64,000 nt of DNA from assembly GCF_014138045.1 (NCBI RefSeq), contig NZ_JACGXA010000001.1:369501-433500 (forward strand). Direction: 5' to 3'. The stretch is from Nocardioides ginsengisegetis (GTDB taxonomy: Bacteria; Actinomycetota; Actinomycetes; Propionibacteriales; Nocardioidaceae). Position numbers and translations under genes: made by a program. The notes below the pieces were generated by a model. The model was not told where the DNA came from, did no database searches, and saw only the letters and a list, made by a program, of their open reading frames with translations. Shown in pieces: positions 27,225 to 35,334 of the stretch; position 1 is the first letter of the stretch; every line of letters begins with the position of its first letter.

Positions 27225-28871
27225 CTACTCCAGCCAGGTGTGGACCAGCGGCACCACCGAGGCGCCCTCGCCGCTGGCCGCCGCGACCCGCTTCATCGAG
27301 CCGGACCGGATGTCCCCGACCGCGAAGACGCCGGGCAGCGTGGTGGCGAGGTTGGCCGGCGGCAGCCCGTCGGCCCAGCGCTCCCTCGGCACGTCGCGGC
27401 CCGTCAGCACGAACCCCTTGGCGTCGCGGACGACCTCGTCGGGCAGCCAGTCGCAGTGCGGCTCGGCGCCCAGCAGGAGGAACAGCCCGCGAGCCGGAAG
27501 GCGGCGTACGTCGCCCGTCGTGGTGTCCCGGACCCCGAGCCACTCCAGACGTCCCTCGCCGCCGCCGTCCACGACCTCGGAGCAGGGGAGCACCGTGATG
27601 CGCGGGCTGTGCTCGATCTCGGCGATGAGGTACTGCGACATCGTCTCGGCCAGCCCGGGCCTGCGGACCAGGATCGTCACCGACCGGGCGAAGCGGGCGA
27701 GGTGGATGGCGGCCTGGCCGGCGGAGTTGCCGCCGCCGACGACCACCACGTCGTAGTCCTCCATCTCGCGGGCCGCGGTCATCGCGCTGCCGTAGTGGAC
27801 GCCGAGGCCGGTGAGCTCCTCGACCGCGGGCACGCCGAGCTTGCGGTAGGAGACCCCGGTCGCGACCACGACCGCGCGGGCGCGCACGTCCCCACCGTCG
27901 GTGCGGAGCACGTGGGGCGCGCCGTCGGCGCCGGGCTCGAGGGCCAGCACCTCCCAGCCGGTGAAGAAGCGGGTGCCGAACCGGATGGCCTGGTTGCGGG
28001 CGCGTTGGGCCAGTCGCATGCCGGAGATGCCGCGCGGGAAGCCGAGGTAGTTGCGGATCATCGAGCTGGTGCCGGCCTGGCCGCCGATCGCCTCGGCCTC
28101 GAGGACGACCGTCGAGAGCCCCTCGGAGGCGCCGTAGACCGCCGCCGCGAGCCCGGCCGGACCTCCGCCGACGATGGCCAGGTCGACGACGGCCTCGACG
28201 TCGATGTCGGCCGGCTGGCCGTAGATCGTGATGGCCACGTCGCGGACCGTGCGCGGCGCGATGGGTGGGCGCTGCATGGCCGCGACGAGGGGGTACGCCG
28301 GCTCGCCGTCGTACCGCTCCACGATCGCGCGGCCGGTGTCGCTGTCGGGGGCGTAGACGCGGTTGGGCATGCCCATCCGGTCGAGGAAGTCGCGGATCGC
28401 GCCGGTGAGCGCGTCGCCTCCGGGCGTGACGATCTGCACCGTGTCGACCTCGGGAGCGGCGACCGTCGAGCCCCAGTCGCTGAGCAGCTCGCACACCGCG
28501 GTGTGGAACTCCTCGTCGCGGACGCCTCGGGGCATCAGGAGGTAGGCGTCGAACTTGCCCTTGGCGAGCCCGGCACGCAGGCTGTCGGCGTCGGTGAGGA
28601 ACCGCGACCAGTGGGCCGCGACGATCCGGCGGGCGGTCGGGACGACCTGCCGCCACCGGGCGAAGGCCTCGAACACGGGGGCGTCCTGCGGGGCCGAGTC
28701 GGAGACGAAGAGCGCGACCTGACCGCCCTTCTCCCGGATCCGGCGCGCGATCGCCTCGGCCCCCGCCACGTCGGTCGCGGTGTGCAGGTCGTAGTCGCGG
28801 GCGTAGCGGCCGAACTCGTCGAGGAGGAAGTCGGCGTGCTCGGCCGACATCAGGATCAGCGCGGGCTGCAT
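27225..28871 (-). CDS. Fused response-regulator-like / thioredoxin-reductase-like FAD oxidoreductase without redox CxxC
   Basis: 548 residues in three parts. Residues 1-125 look like a response-regulator receiver-type domain (PALILMSAEHADFLLDEFG...FDAYLLMP). Residues 143-200 resemble a glutaredoxin-like fold but lack a CxxC. Residues 228-548 are TrxR-like, with FAD motif IVGGGPAG and NAD(P) motif VVGGGNSAGQAA. Where TrxB has Cys-Ala-Thr-Cys, this protein has GSAM (361-364), so it cannot reduce thioredoxin by the usual dithiol route. The C-terminal VFAVGDIRSGSMKRVAAASGEGA is intact. Fused RR/TrxR proteins are a known family of unclear role. Confidence 0.88.
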   Translation of the reverse strand: MQPALILMSAEHADFLLDEFGRYARDYDLHTATDVAGAEAIARRIREKGGQVALFVSDSAPQDAPVFEAFARWRQVVPTARRIVAAHWSRFLTDADSLRAGLAKGKFDAYLLMPRGVRDEEFHTAVCELLSDWGSTVAAPEVDTVQIVTPGGDALTGAIRDFLDRMGMPNRVYAPDSDTGRAIVERYDGEPAYPLVAAMQRPPIAPRTVRDVAITIYGQPADIDVEAVVDLAIVGGGPAGLAAAVYGASEGLSTVVLEAEAIGGQAGTSSMIRNYLGFPRGISGMRLAQRARNQAIRFGTRFFTGWEVLALEPGADGAPHVLRTDGGDVRARAVVVATGVSYRKLGVPAVEELTGLGVHYGSAMTAAREMEDYDVVVVGGGNSAGQAAIHLARFARSVTILVRRPGLAETMSQYLIAEIEHSPRITVLPCSEVVDGGGEGRLEWLGVRDTTTGDVRRLPARGLFLLLGAEPHCDWLPDEVVRDAKGFVLTGRDVPRERWADGLPPANLATTLPGVFAVGDIRSGSMKRVAAASGEGASVVPLVHTWLE

Positions 28872-28877
28872 GTCGCG

Positions 28878-28883
28878 AGCCTA
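28878..28883 (-). promoter_or_regulatory. -10 box of the fused flavoprotein gene (leaderless)
   Basis: TAGGCT on the minus strand ends 6 nt before the ATG at 28871, predicting a leaderless transcript. Confidence 0.5.
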
Positions 28884-28891
28884 GGGCGTGC

Positions 28892-29035
28892 CTCCCCACC
28901 CTCGGCCGTCGCGAGCGTCGTCCCCTGGAGTGCCTGGCAAGGCGGAGGAGGGAGGCGGGACGGAGTCCCGGCGACTGACGACAACGCAGTCCAGGCGCCC
29001 GGGGGGCGGCGCGCAGCAGGCCACGGGGTGGGGAG
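28892..29035. repeat. Nested inverted-repeat element between the flavoprotein gene and truA
   Basis: Outer arms CTCCCCACCC (28892-28901) and GGGTGGGGAG (29026-29035) are exact inverted copies 124 bp apart. Inside are GCCTGG (28932-28937) with CCAGGC (28991-28996), and a central hairpin CGGGAC/GTCCCG (28956-28961 and 28965-28970). The nesting about a common centre suggests a single 144-bp palindromic element. It carries no ORF. Confidence 0.5.
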
Positions 29036-29055
29036 ACGCGCCGGAGGCCGCCTGA

Positions 29056-29061
29056 CAGAAT
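29056..29061 (+). promoter_or_regulatory. Putative -10 box of truA (leaderless)
   Basis: CAGAAT ends 6 nt before the GTG at 29068. It matches the -10 pattern only at A2 and T6, so it is weaker than the TAGGNT boxes elsewhere. Confidence 0.35.
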
Positions 29062-29067
29062 CTCCGG

Positions 29068-29904
29068 GTGCGGATCCGGATCGACCTTGCCTACGACGGG
29101 GGCGACTTCCACGGATGGGCCGGCCAGCCGGGGCTGCGCACCGTCCAGGGCGAGCTCCAGCAGGCCCTGGCCACGGTGCTGCGGGTGCCGTCGGTCGCCG
29201 TCGTCTGCGCCGGACGAACCGACACCGGGGTCCACGCGCGCGGGCAGGTCGTGCACGTCGACGTCGACCCCGAGGCACTCGCGGTGGCGGCGGGCCGCTC
29301 CGGCGAGCCACCGCTCGAGGCGCTGCTGCGTCGTCTGAACGGCATCCTGGACCCGGACGTCCGGGTGCGCGCGGTCGCGGAGGCCGCCCCGGGCTTCGAC
29401 GCCCGCTTCTCCGCACTGTGGCGGCGCTACGTCTACCGCGTGTGTGACGACCCGGCCGGGCTCGACCCGCTGGTCCGCTCGCACGTGCTGGCCTGGCCCC
29501 GACCGCTCTCGCTCGAGGCGCTCAACGAGGCGTCCGCGCTGCTGGTCGGGCACCACGACTTCGCGTCGTTCTGCAAGAAGCGCGAGGGCGCCACGACGAT
29601 CCGGACGCTGCTCGAGCTGTCCTGGGTCCGCACCGAGCCGGGCGTGCTGGAGGCGACGGTCGTCGCCGACGCCTTCTGCCACAGCATGGTCCGTGCGCTG
29701 GTCGGCTGCCTGCTGGCGGTCGGCGAGGGGCGCCGGCCGGTCGCGTGGGCCGAGGAGGTGCTGGCTGCCGGGCGGCGCGACCCCGCCGTGGCCGTCGTGC
29801 ACGCGCACGGGCTGACCCTGGAGGAGGTCGGCTACCCCGCGGACGCCGAGCTCGCCGGCCGTGCCGACCAGACCCGCGCCAAGCGAGGAGCGCCCCATGG
29901 ATGA
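29068..29904 (+). CDS. truA: tRNA pseudouridine(38-40) synthase TruA
   Basis: 278 residues from a GTG start. The catalytic Asp is D52 in [17 protein letters not shown]. Other family blocks include [16 protein letters not shown] and [13 protein letters not shown]. It isomerises uridines 38-40 in the tRNA anticodon stem. truA usually follows rplQ directly in this group; here four genes lie between. The gene overlaps the following methyltransferase by 8 bp. Confidence 0.95.
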   Translation: MRIRIDLAYDGGDFHGWAGQPGLRTVQGELQQALATVLRVPSVAVVCAGRTDTGVHARGQVVHVDVDPEALAVAAGRSGEPPLEALLRRLNGILDPDVRVRAVAEAAPGFDARFSALWRRYVYRVCDDPAGLDPLVRSHVLAWPRPLSLEALNEASALLVGHHDFASFCKKREGATTIRTLLELSWVRTEPGVLEATVVADAFCHSMVRALVGCLLAVGEGRRPVAWAEEVLAAGRRDPAVAVVHAHGLTLEEVGYPADAELAGRADQTRAKRGAPHG

Positions 29905-30499
29905 CCACTACTTCAGCGCCGACCCGTCGGTGGCCTTCAAGCGGGCACCCGTCTCGGCGCAGGTGTGGGGCCACGACCTGGCGCTCGTGAGCGGCTCGGG
30001 GGTGTTCGCTCAGGGCCGCCTCGACATCGGCACGGCGATCCTCTTCCGCGAGACCGAGCCGCCGGCGGCCGGGCGGGTCCTCGACCTGGGCTGCGGCTAC
30101 GGCGTGATCGGCCTGGCGGTCGCCGTCGCCGTGCCGGACGCGGTCGTCACGGCCGTCGACGTCAACGAGCGGGCGGTCCTGCTCGCCAACGAGAACGCCG
30201 CGACGCTCGGCGTCGCCGACCGCTACGCCGCCTCGACGCCGGACGGTGTCGACGCGGGAGCGACGTACGACGAGATCTGGTCGAACCCCCCCATCCGGAT
30301 CGGCAAGGAGGCCCTCCACGAGCTGCTGCTGACCTGGCTGCCGCGGCTCGCGCCGGGCGGCCGGGCCGTCATGGTCGTGGGCAAGAACCTCGGTGCCGAC
30401 TCGCTCCAGCGCTGGCTGGGGGAGCAGGGCTTCCCGACGACCCGGCTCGCCTCGGCCAAGGGGTTCCGGGTGCTGGAGACGCGCCGGGCCGGCGACTGA
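29897..30499 (+). CDS. Class I SAM methyltransferase, RsmC/RlmG-like
   Basis: 200 residues starting [16 protein letters not shown] within the end of truA. SAM-binding motif I is [17 protein letters not shown]. The catalytic-type motif SNPPIRIG replaces the SNPPFH of RsmC, which methylates the amino group of guanine in 16S rRNA. It is about half the length of E. coli RsmC, keeping only the C-terminal catalytic domain, as in many actinobacteria. A role in rRNA or tRNA modification is likely given its coupling to truA. Confidence 0.87.
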   Translation: MDDHYFSADPSVAFKRAPVSAQVWGHDLALVSGSGVFAQGRLDIGTAILFRETEPPAAGRVLDLGCGYGVIGLAVAVAVPDAVVTAVDVNERAVLLANENAATLGVADRYAASTPDGVDAGATYDEIWSNPPIRIGKEALHELLLTWLPRLAPGGRAVMVVGKNLGADSLQRWLGEQGFPTTRLASAKGFRVLETRRAGD

Positions 30500-30506
30500 C
30501 CCGGCC

Positions 30507-30980
30507 TCAGCAGCAGGCCGTGGCGGTCGGCTGGAGCTCGGCCTCCTCGGCCCGCTCCGTGCCGCAGCAGGTGGCTCCCTCGGCGTCCTCGGCCGGCTCG
30601 GCGGCGAAGGTGGCGGAGTCCTCGAGCACGGTGTAGACCTCCCACCGCTCGCCGTTGGGGGCACCCTCGACCCAGAACTTGTCCTGGCGGGCGTAGCAGC
30701 AGGTCGTGTCGCGCTCGTCGACCGAGGCGAGCCCGGCGGCGGCGAGCCGCGACTGCTCGGCGTCGACGGTGTCGGTGTCGGCGACCTCGACGCCGAGGTG
30801 GTTGACCGAGCCGCCGTGCCCGGGGTTCTCGATGAGGACCAGCTTCAGCGGCGGCTCGGTGATCGCGAAGTTGGCGTAACCGGGCTTCGTCTTGGCCGGG
30901 GCGGTGCCGAAGAGGGTGGTGTAGAAGGCGATGGACGCGTCGAGGTCCTCGACGTTGAGGGCGAGCTGGATGCGGGACAT
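30507..30980 (-). CDS. CadI/ArsI-type vicinal oxygen chelate dioxygenase (arsenic/cadmium responsive)
   Basis: 157 residues with a single VOC (glyoxalase/bleomycin) fold. Likely metal ligands are Q5, H61 and E114, and a vicinal Cys94-Cys95 pair sits where ArsI C-As lyases bind trivalent organoarsenicals. The C-terminal tail adds two more Cys-Cys pairs (138-139 and 156-157). ArsI cleaves methylarsonite to arsenite; the actinobacterial homologue CadI is metal-induced with less clear activity. It is divergent from arsR with an operator pair between them. Confidence 0.88.
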   Translation of the reverse strand: MSRIQLALNVEDLDASIAFYTTLFGTAPAKTKPGYANFAITEPPLKLVLIENPGHGGSVNHLGVEVADTDTVDAEQSRLAAAGLASVDERDTTCCYARQDKFWVEGAPNGERWEVYTVLEDSATFAAEPAEDAEGATCCGTERAEEAELQPTATACC

Positions 30981-30994
30981 GGTTCCTCCACTGA

Positions 30995-31055
30995 GACATA
31001 GATGACTGTCGATGTGTTCTCACCTTGCAACAACATATCGACGTCTGTCAATATT
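30995..31055. promoter_or_regulatory. Divergent ArsR operator pair and leaderless arsR promoter
   Basis: Two related sites face each other. The minus-strand reading of 30996-31015 is CACATCGACAGTCATCTATG, and the plus-strand site at 31034-31055 begins CATATCGACGTCTGTCAATA. They share the pattern CAnATCGAC and an AT-rich end, unlike the high-GC surroundings. On the plus strand TTGCAA (31025-31030) and CAATAT (31049-31054) are 18 nt apart and could form the promoter, with transcription starting at the arsR ATG. The second site overlaps that -10, which fits repression by ArsR. Confidence 0.65.
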
Positions 31056-31060
31056 CACGC

Positions 31061-31417
31061 ATGTCGAATTCACTCGAGCTGACGCCGGTGCAGACGGTGG
31101 CGTGCTGCTCACCGCTCACCTCCGAGCCGCTCTCGATCGAGCAGGCCGAGCGGATCGCGCCGCTGGTCAAGGCGATCGCCGACCCGGTGCGGTTGCGACT
31201 GCTCTCGATCGTGGCCAGCCACGAGGGCGGCGAGGCGTGCGTCTGCGACCTCAACGACGCCTTCGACCTGTCCCAGCCCACGATCAGCCACCACCTCAAG
31301 GTGCTGCACGAGGTCGGGCTCCTGGACCGCGAGAAGCGCGGCGTCTGGGTCTACTACCGGCTCAACGCAACGGCGCTCTCCGACGTCGGCCTCCTGCTCG
31401 GCGGCGTCGCCCGGTGA
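31061..31417 (+). CDS. arsR: ArsR family arsenic-responsive repressor
   Basis: 118 residues from ATG 31061. The frame also offers a TTG at 31025, but that lies inside the promoter. The winged helix is clear: IADPVRLRLLSIVASHEGGEACVCDL followed by LSQPTISHHLKVLHEVGLL. Cys residues in ACVCDLNDAF match the classic ELCVCDL arsenite site, and an N-terminal CC (ACCSP) may add a ligand. It should repress the divergent dioxygenase gene and the downstream aquaporin-arsC genes until As(III) binds. The stop overlaps the next start by 4 bp. Confidence 0.92.
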   Translation: MSNSLELTPVQTVACCSPLTSEPLSIEQAERIAPLVKAIADPVRLRLLSIVASHEGGEACVCDLNDAFDLSQPTISHHLKVLHEVGLLDREKRGVWVYYRLNATALSDVGLLLGGVAR

Positions 31418-32094
31418 CGCTCGTACGACGCGCCGCGGCCGAGCTGGTCGGCACGGCGTTCCTGGTCATGGCCGTCATCGGCTCGGGCATCGCCGCCACG
31501 CGGCTCTCGCCCGACGACGTGGGCCTCCAGCTCCTCGAGAACAGCCTGGTGACCGGCGCCGCCCTGGTCGCCCTGATCCTGGCCCTCCAGCCCGTCTCGG
31601 CGGCGTTCAACCCGGTGGTGACCCTGGTCGAGCGGGTGCTCGGTCTCGTCACGACCTCCGACGCCGTCGCCCTCGTCGTCGCGCAGCTCGTCGGCGGCGC
31701 GGTGGGCGCGGTGGTCGCCAACCTGATGTTCGGCCTCGACGCGGTCACCGTCGCCACCCACGACCGGAGTGGGGGCGGCCTGTGGCTGGGGGAGGTGGTC
31801 GCGACCCTCGGCCTGGTGGCCGTCATCTTCGGCAGCGTCCGCCGCGGCCGCAGCGACAGCGTCGCCTACGCCGTGGGCGGCTACATCACCGCGGCCTACT
31901 GGTTCACGAGCTCGACGAGCTTCGCCAACCCCGCCGTCACCGTGGCCCGCACCCTGTCCGACACCTTCGCCGGCATCGCGCCGGGGTCGGTGCCGGTCTT
32001 CGTCCTCATGCAGCTGGTCGGCGGCGCCCTCGGGCTCGGCCTGGTCCTCCTGCTGCACCCCGATCCCACGCTCCCCACCGAGGAAGGCGCCTGA
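31414..32094 (+). CDS. MIP/aquaporin family channel (arsenite channel candidate)
   Basis: 226 residues, GTG start overlapping the arsR stop (GTGA). Six hydrophobic helices and two half-helices: FNPVVT (65-70) has Asn-Pro-Val in place of the first Asn-Pro-Ala, and FANPAVT (170-176) keeps the second. In ars operons of Sinorhizobium and several actinobacteria an aquaporin replaces the ArsB pump, letting As(III) made by ArsC leave by diffusion. The position between arsR and arsC supports that role here. Confidence 0.88.
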   Translation: MTLVRRAAAELVGTAFLVMAVIGSGIAATRLSPDDVGLQLLENSLVTGAALVALILALQPVSAAFNPVVTLVERVLGLVTTSDAVALVVAQLVGGAVGAVVANLMFGLDAVTVATHDRSGGGLWLGEVVATLGLVAVIFGSVRRGRSDSVAYAVGGYITAAYWFTSSTSFANPAVTVARTLSDTFAGIAPGSVPVFVLMQLVGGALGLGLVLLLHPDPTLPTEEGA

Positions 32095-32516
32095 TGGCCC
32101 CCACCGCCAACCCCACCGACCTGCCCACCGTCCTGTTCGTCTGCGTCCACAACGCCGGTCGCTCCCAGATGGCGGCCGGCTACTTGCAGCACCTCGGGGC
32201 CGGTCGCATCGATGTGCTCTCGGCCGGCTCGGCGCCCGCCGACTCGATCAACCCGGTCGCCGTCGAGGCGATGGCTGAGGAGGGCATCGACATCACCGCG
32301 GCCACGCCGAAGGTGCTCACCGACGAGGCGGTCCAGGTCTCCGACGTCGTCATCACGATGGGCTGCGGTGACGTCTGCCCCGTCTTCCCCGGCACCCGCT
32401 ACGAGGACTGGAAGCTCGACGACCCGGCCGGGCAGGGCATCGAGGCCGTGCGCCCGATCCGCGACGAGATCCGGGCCCGGGTCGAGGCGCTGGTCCGCGA
32501 GCTGCTCCCGGCCTGA
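32094..32516 (+). CDS. arsC: Arsenate reductase ArsC, low-molecular-weight phosphatase type
   Basis: 140 residues from an ATG on the last base of the aquaporin stop. The phosphatase loop CVHNAGRS puts the nucleophile at C17, and C91 and C95 in MGCGDVCP could complete the reductive disulfide relay. The acidic KLDDPAGQ motif matches the general acid region. It reduces As(V) to As(III); in actinobacteria mycothiol/mycoredoxin or thioredoxin supplies electrons, and the C91/C95 pattern fits the thioredoxin-coupled class better. Confidence 0.93.
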   Translation: MAPTANPTDLPTVLFVCVHNAGRSQMAAGYLQHLGAGRIDVLSAGSAPADSINPVAVEAMAEEGIDITAATPKVLTDEAVQVSDVVITMGCGDVCPVFPGTRYEDWKLDDPAGQGIEAVRPIRDEIRARVEALVRELLPA

Positions 32517-32549
32517 TCCGCGCCGGCGGCGGGTGGCAGGCTGGGCGCC

Positions 32550-33596
32550 ATGACGAGCTACACCGCCGCCGAGGACCGCTACGACACCGCCGCCACCGGC
32601 ATGCACTACCGCCACACCGGCCGCAGCGGACTCCAGCTGCCCGCGCTCTCGCTGGGCCTCTGGCAGAACTTCGGCGACGACCGGTCCGAGGACAACCAGC
32701 GCGCGATCCTGCGCCGGGCCTTCGACCGGGGGGTCACGCACTTCGACCTCGCCAACAACTACGGCCCGCCCTACGGCCGCGCCGAGGAGAACTTCGGTCG
32801 CTACCTCAAGGACGACCTCGCGCCCTACCGCGACGAGCTGGTGATCTCGACCAAGGCCGGCTACGACATGTGGCCGGGCCCCTACGGCCAGGGCGGCGGC
32901 TCGCGGAAGTACGTCCTCGCCTCGCTCGACCAGTCCCTGGCCCGGATGGGGCTGGACTACGTCGACATCTTCTACAGCCACCGCTTCGACCCCGACACCC
33001 CCGTCGAGGAGACGATGATGGCGCTGGACCAGGCGGTGCGCTCCGGTCGTGCGCTGTACGCCGGCATCTCGTCCTACTCGGCCGACAAGACGCGCGAGGC
33101 GGCCACCATCGCCCGCGAGCTGGGCACCCCGCTGCTGATCCACCAGCCGTCGTACTCCCTGCTGAACCGCTGGATCGAGGGCGGCCTGCTCGACGAGCTC
33201 GAGGCCCAGGGCATGGGCTGCATCGTCTTCACGGCGCTGGCGCAGGGCCTGCTGACGGACCGCTACCTCGACGGCATCCCGGCCGACTCGCGGGCCGCGC
33301 GGACCGGCTCGACCATCCCGGGCGACCACCTCGACGACAAAACGCTCGGGCACGTGCGCCGCCTCAACGAGATCGCGGCCGGACGTGGGCAGAAGCTGGC
33401 CCAGATGGCGGTGCAGTGGGCGCTGCGCGACCCCCGCGTCACCTCCGCGGTCATCGGCGCCAGCTCGGTCGAGCAGCTCGACACCAACCTCGACGCGCTG
33501 TCGGGGCCGGCGTTCACCGCCGAGGAGCTCCAGGCGATCGACGACGACGCGGTCGAGGCCGGCATCAACCTCTGGGCGAAGGCGACCGAGGACTAA
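32550..33596 (+). CDS. Aldo/keto reductase, L-glyceraldehyde 3-phosphate reductase type (YghZ/Gpr-like)
   Basis: 348 residues with the AKR barrel. Catalytic tetrad: Asp and Tyr in THFDLANNYGPPYG, Lys in ELVISTKAGYDMW, His in YVDIFYSHRFDPD. The extended opening MHYRHTGRSGLQLPALSLGLWQNFG is typical of the YghZ (AKR14) branch, which detoxifies L-glyceraldehyde 3-phosphate and methylglyoxal. A stand-alone plus-strand gene 33 bp after arsC; it may be read through from the ars genes but is functionally distinct. Confidence 0.9.
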   Translation: MTSYTAAEDRYDTAATGMHYRHTGRSGLQLPALSLGLWQNFGDDRSEDNQRAILRRAFDRGVTHFDLANNYGPPYGRAEENFGRYLKDDLAPYRDELVISTKAGYDMWPGPYGQGGGSRKYVLASLDQSLARMGLDYVDIFYSHRFDPDTPVEETMMALDQAVRSGRALYAGISSYSADKTREAATIARELGTPLLIHQPSYSLLNRWIEGGLLDELEAQGMGCIVFTALAQGLLTDRYLDGIPADSRAARTGSTIPGDHLDDKTLGHVRRLNEIAAGRGQKLAQMAVQWALRDPRVTSAVIGASSVEQLDTNLDALSGPAFTAEELQAIDDDAVEAGINLWAKATED

Positions 33597-33639
33597 ACGG
33601 TTCGCCAGCGCCACCGCCCATGACGGAGAATCCTTCGAC

Positions 33640-35334
33640 GTGGGTCATGTGGATGTCGCCGGAGTCCGGTACGAGCTCCCCGACGGGCGGGTGCTGCTCG
33701 ACGACGTGTCGTTCCGGGTCGGCGAGGGGGCCAAGGTCGCCCTCGTCGGGGCCAACGGCGCGGGCAAGACGACCCTGCTCCGGATCATCACCGGCGACCT
33801 GGTGCCGCACGCCGGCGCGGTCACGCGCAGCGGCGGGCTCGGGGTCATGCGGCAGATGGTCGGGGCCGGCCTGGGTGAGGACCCGACGGTCGCCGACCTG
33901 CTGCTGAGCGTCTCCCCGCCACGCGTCCGGGCGGCCGCGGCCGACGTGGAGCGCTGGGAGCTGGCGCTGATGGAGACCGACGACGAGAAGACGCAGATGG
34001 CCTACGCGCACGCGCTCTCGGAGTTCGCCGACGCCGGCGGCTACGACATCGAGGTCACCTGGGACGTGTGCTCGATGGCGGCGCTGGCGCTGCCCTACGA
34101 CCGCGCGAAGTACCGCTCGCTGAAGACCCTGTCGGGCGGCGAGCAGAAGCGGCTGGTGCTGGAGTTCCTGCTGCGCGGCCCCGACCAGGTGCTGCTGCTC
34201 GACGAGCCGGACAACTTCCTCGACGTGCCGGGCAAGATCTGGCTGGAGGGGCGGGTCCGGGAGTCCGACAAGACGATCCTGATGATCAGCCACGACCGGG
34301 AGCTTCTCAACAACACCGCCACCCGCGTGGTGACCGTCGAGCTGGGCGCCGCGGGGAACACGGTGTGGACGCACCCGGGCGGCTTCGCGTCGTACCACCA
34401 GGCGCGCCTGGACCGCTTCGCGCGCTTCGAGGAGCTCCGCAAGCGCTGGGACGAGGAGCACGCCAAGCTCAAGCAGCTGGTGCTGCACTACAAGATCAAG
34501 GCGGAGTACAACGACGGCATGGCGTCGCAGTACCGCGCCGCCCAGACCCGGCTGCGCAAGTTCGAGGAGGCCGGTCCGCCGACCGAGCAGCCGCGCGAGC
34601 AGCAGGTCTCGATGCGGCTCAAGGGCGGCCGCACCGGCAAGCGCGCGGTGGTCTGCGAGGGGCTGGAGCTCACCGGGCTGATGAAGCCGTTCGACCTCGA
34701 GGTCTGGTACGGCGAGCGGGTCGCCGTGCTCGGGTCCAACGGCTCCGGCAAGTCGCACTTCCTGCGGCTCCTGGCCGCCGGCGGCAGCGACCCCGACGTC
34801 GAGCACCGGCCGGTCGGCGACGTCGTGGTCAAGCACGTCGACCACACCGGCAAGGCCAAGCTCGGCGCCCGCGTGCGCCCGGGCTGGTTCGTCCAGACCC
34901 ACGAGCACCCCGAGCTGATGGGCCGCACGCTGCTCGAGATCCTGCACCGAGGCGACGGCTCGGCCAACGGCCGCGCCGGCCTGGGCCGGGAGGCTGCCGC
35001 GCGCGTGCTCGACCGCTACGAGCTCGCGCACGCCTCGGAGCAGAAGTTCGAGTCGCTGTCCGGTGGCCAGCAGGCGCGGTTCCAGATCCTGATGCTCGAG
35101 CTCAGCGGCGCCACGCTGCTGCTGCTCGACGAGCCGACCGACAACCTCGACGTCCAGTCCGCCGAGGCGCTCGAGGAGGGCCTCGAGGCCTTCGACGGCA
35201 CGGTCCTGGCGGTCACCCACGACCGGTGGTTCGCCCGCGGCTTCGACCGCTTCCTGGTCTACGGCGCCGACGGCGAGGTCTACGAGTCCAACGGTCCCGT
35301 GTGGGACGAGGCGAGAGTGAAGCGAGCCCGATGA
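33640..35334 (+). CDS. ABC-F family ATPase (two nucleotide-binding domains, no membrane domain)
   Basis: 564 residues; GTG at 33640 chosen because GGAGAA lies 9 nt upstream, with GTG 33649 as the alternative. Domain 1 has Walker A GANGAGKT (37-44), signature LSGGEQKRLVLEFLL and Walker B VLLLDEPDNFLD. Domain 2 has GSNGSGKSHF, LSGGQQARFQILMLELSG and LLLLDEPTDNLD. A charged linker (RFEELRKRWDEEHAKLKQLV) joins them. ABC-F proteins act on the ribosome as translation factors or protect it from antibiotics. The exact subfamily is uncertain. Its stop overlaps the GNAT gene by 4 bp. Confidence 0.9.
   Translation: MGHVDVAGVRYELPDGRVLLDDVSFRVGEGAKVALVGANGAGKTTLLRIITGDLVPHAGAVTRSGGLGVMRQMVGAGLGEDPTVADLLLSVSPPRVRAAAADVERWELALMETDDEKTQMAYAHALSEFADAGGYDIEVTWDVCSMAALALPYDRAKYRSLKTLSGGEQKRLVLEFLLRGPDQVLLLDEPDNFLDVPGKIWLEGRVRESDKTILMISHDRELLNNTATRVVTVELGAAGNTVWTHPGGFASYHQARLDRFARFEELRKRWDEEHAKLKQLVLHYKIKAEYNDGMASQYRAAQTRLRKFEEAGPPTEQPREQQVSMRLKGGRTGKRAVVCEGLELTGLMKPFDLEVWYGERVAVLGSNGSGKSHFLRLLAAGGSDPDVEHRPVGDVVVKHVDHTGKAKLGARVRPGWFVQTHEHPELMGRTLLEILHRGDGSANGRAGLGREAAARVLDRYELAHASEQKFESLSGGQQARFQILMLELSGATLLLLDEPTDNLDVQSAEALEEGLEAFDGTVLAVTHDRWFARGFDRFLVYGADGEVYESNGPVWDEARVKRAR

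Noticed and set aside
24901..29898. A 1665-residue minus-strand open frame across the truA region
   Set aside because: Only its last 319 codons (the ketopantoate reductase-like protein) are protein-like. The rest is the antisense shadow of the GC-biased kinase, flavoprotein and truA genes.
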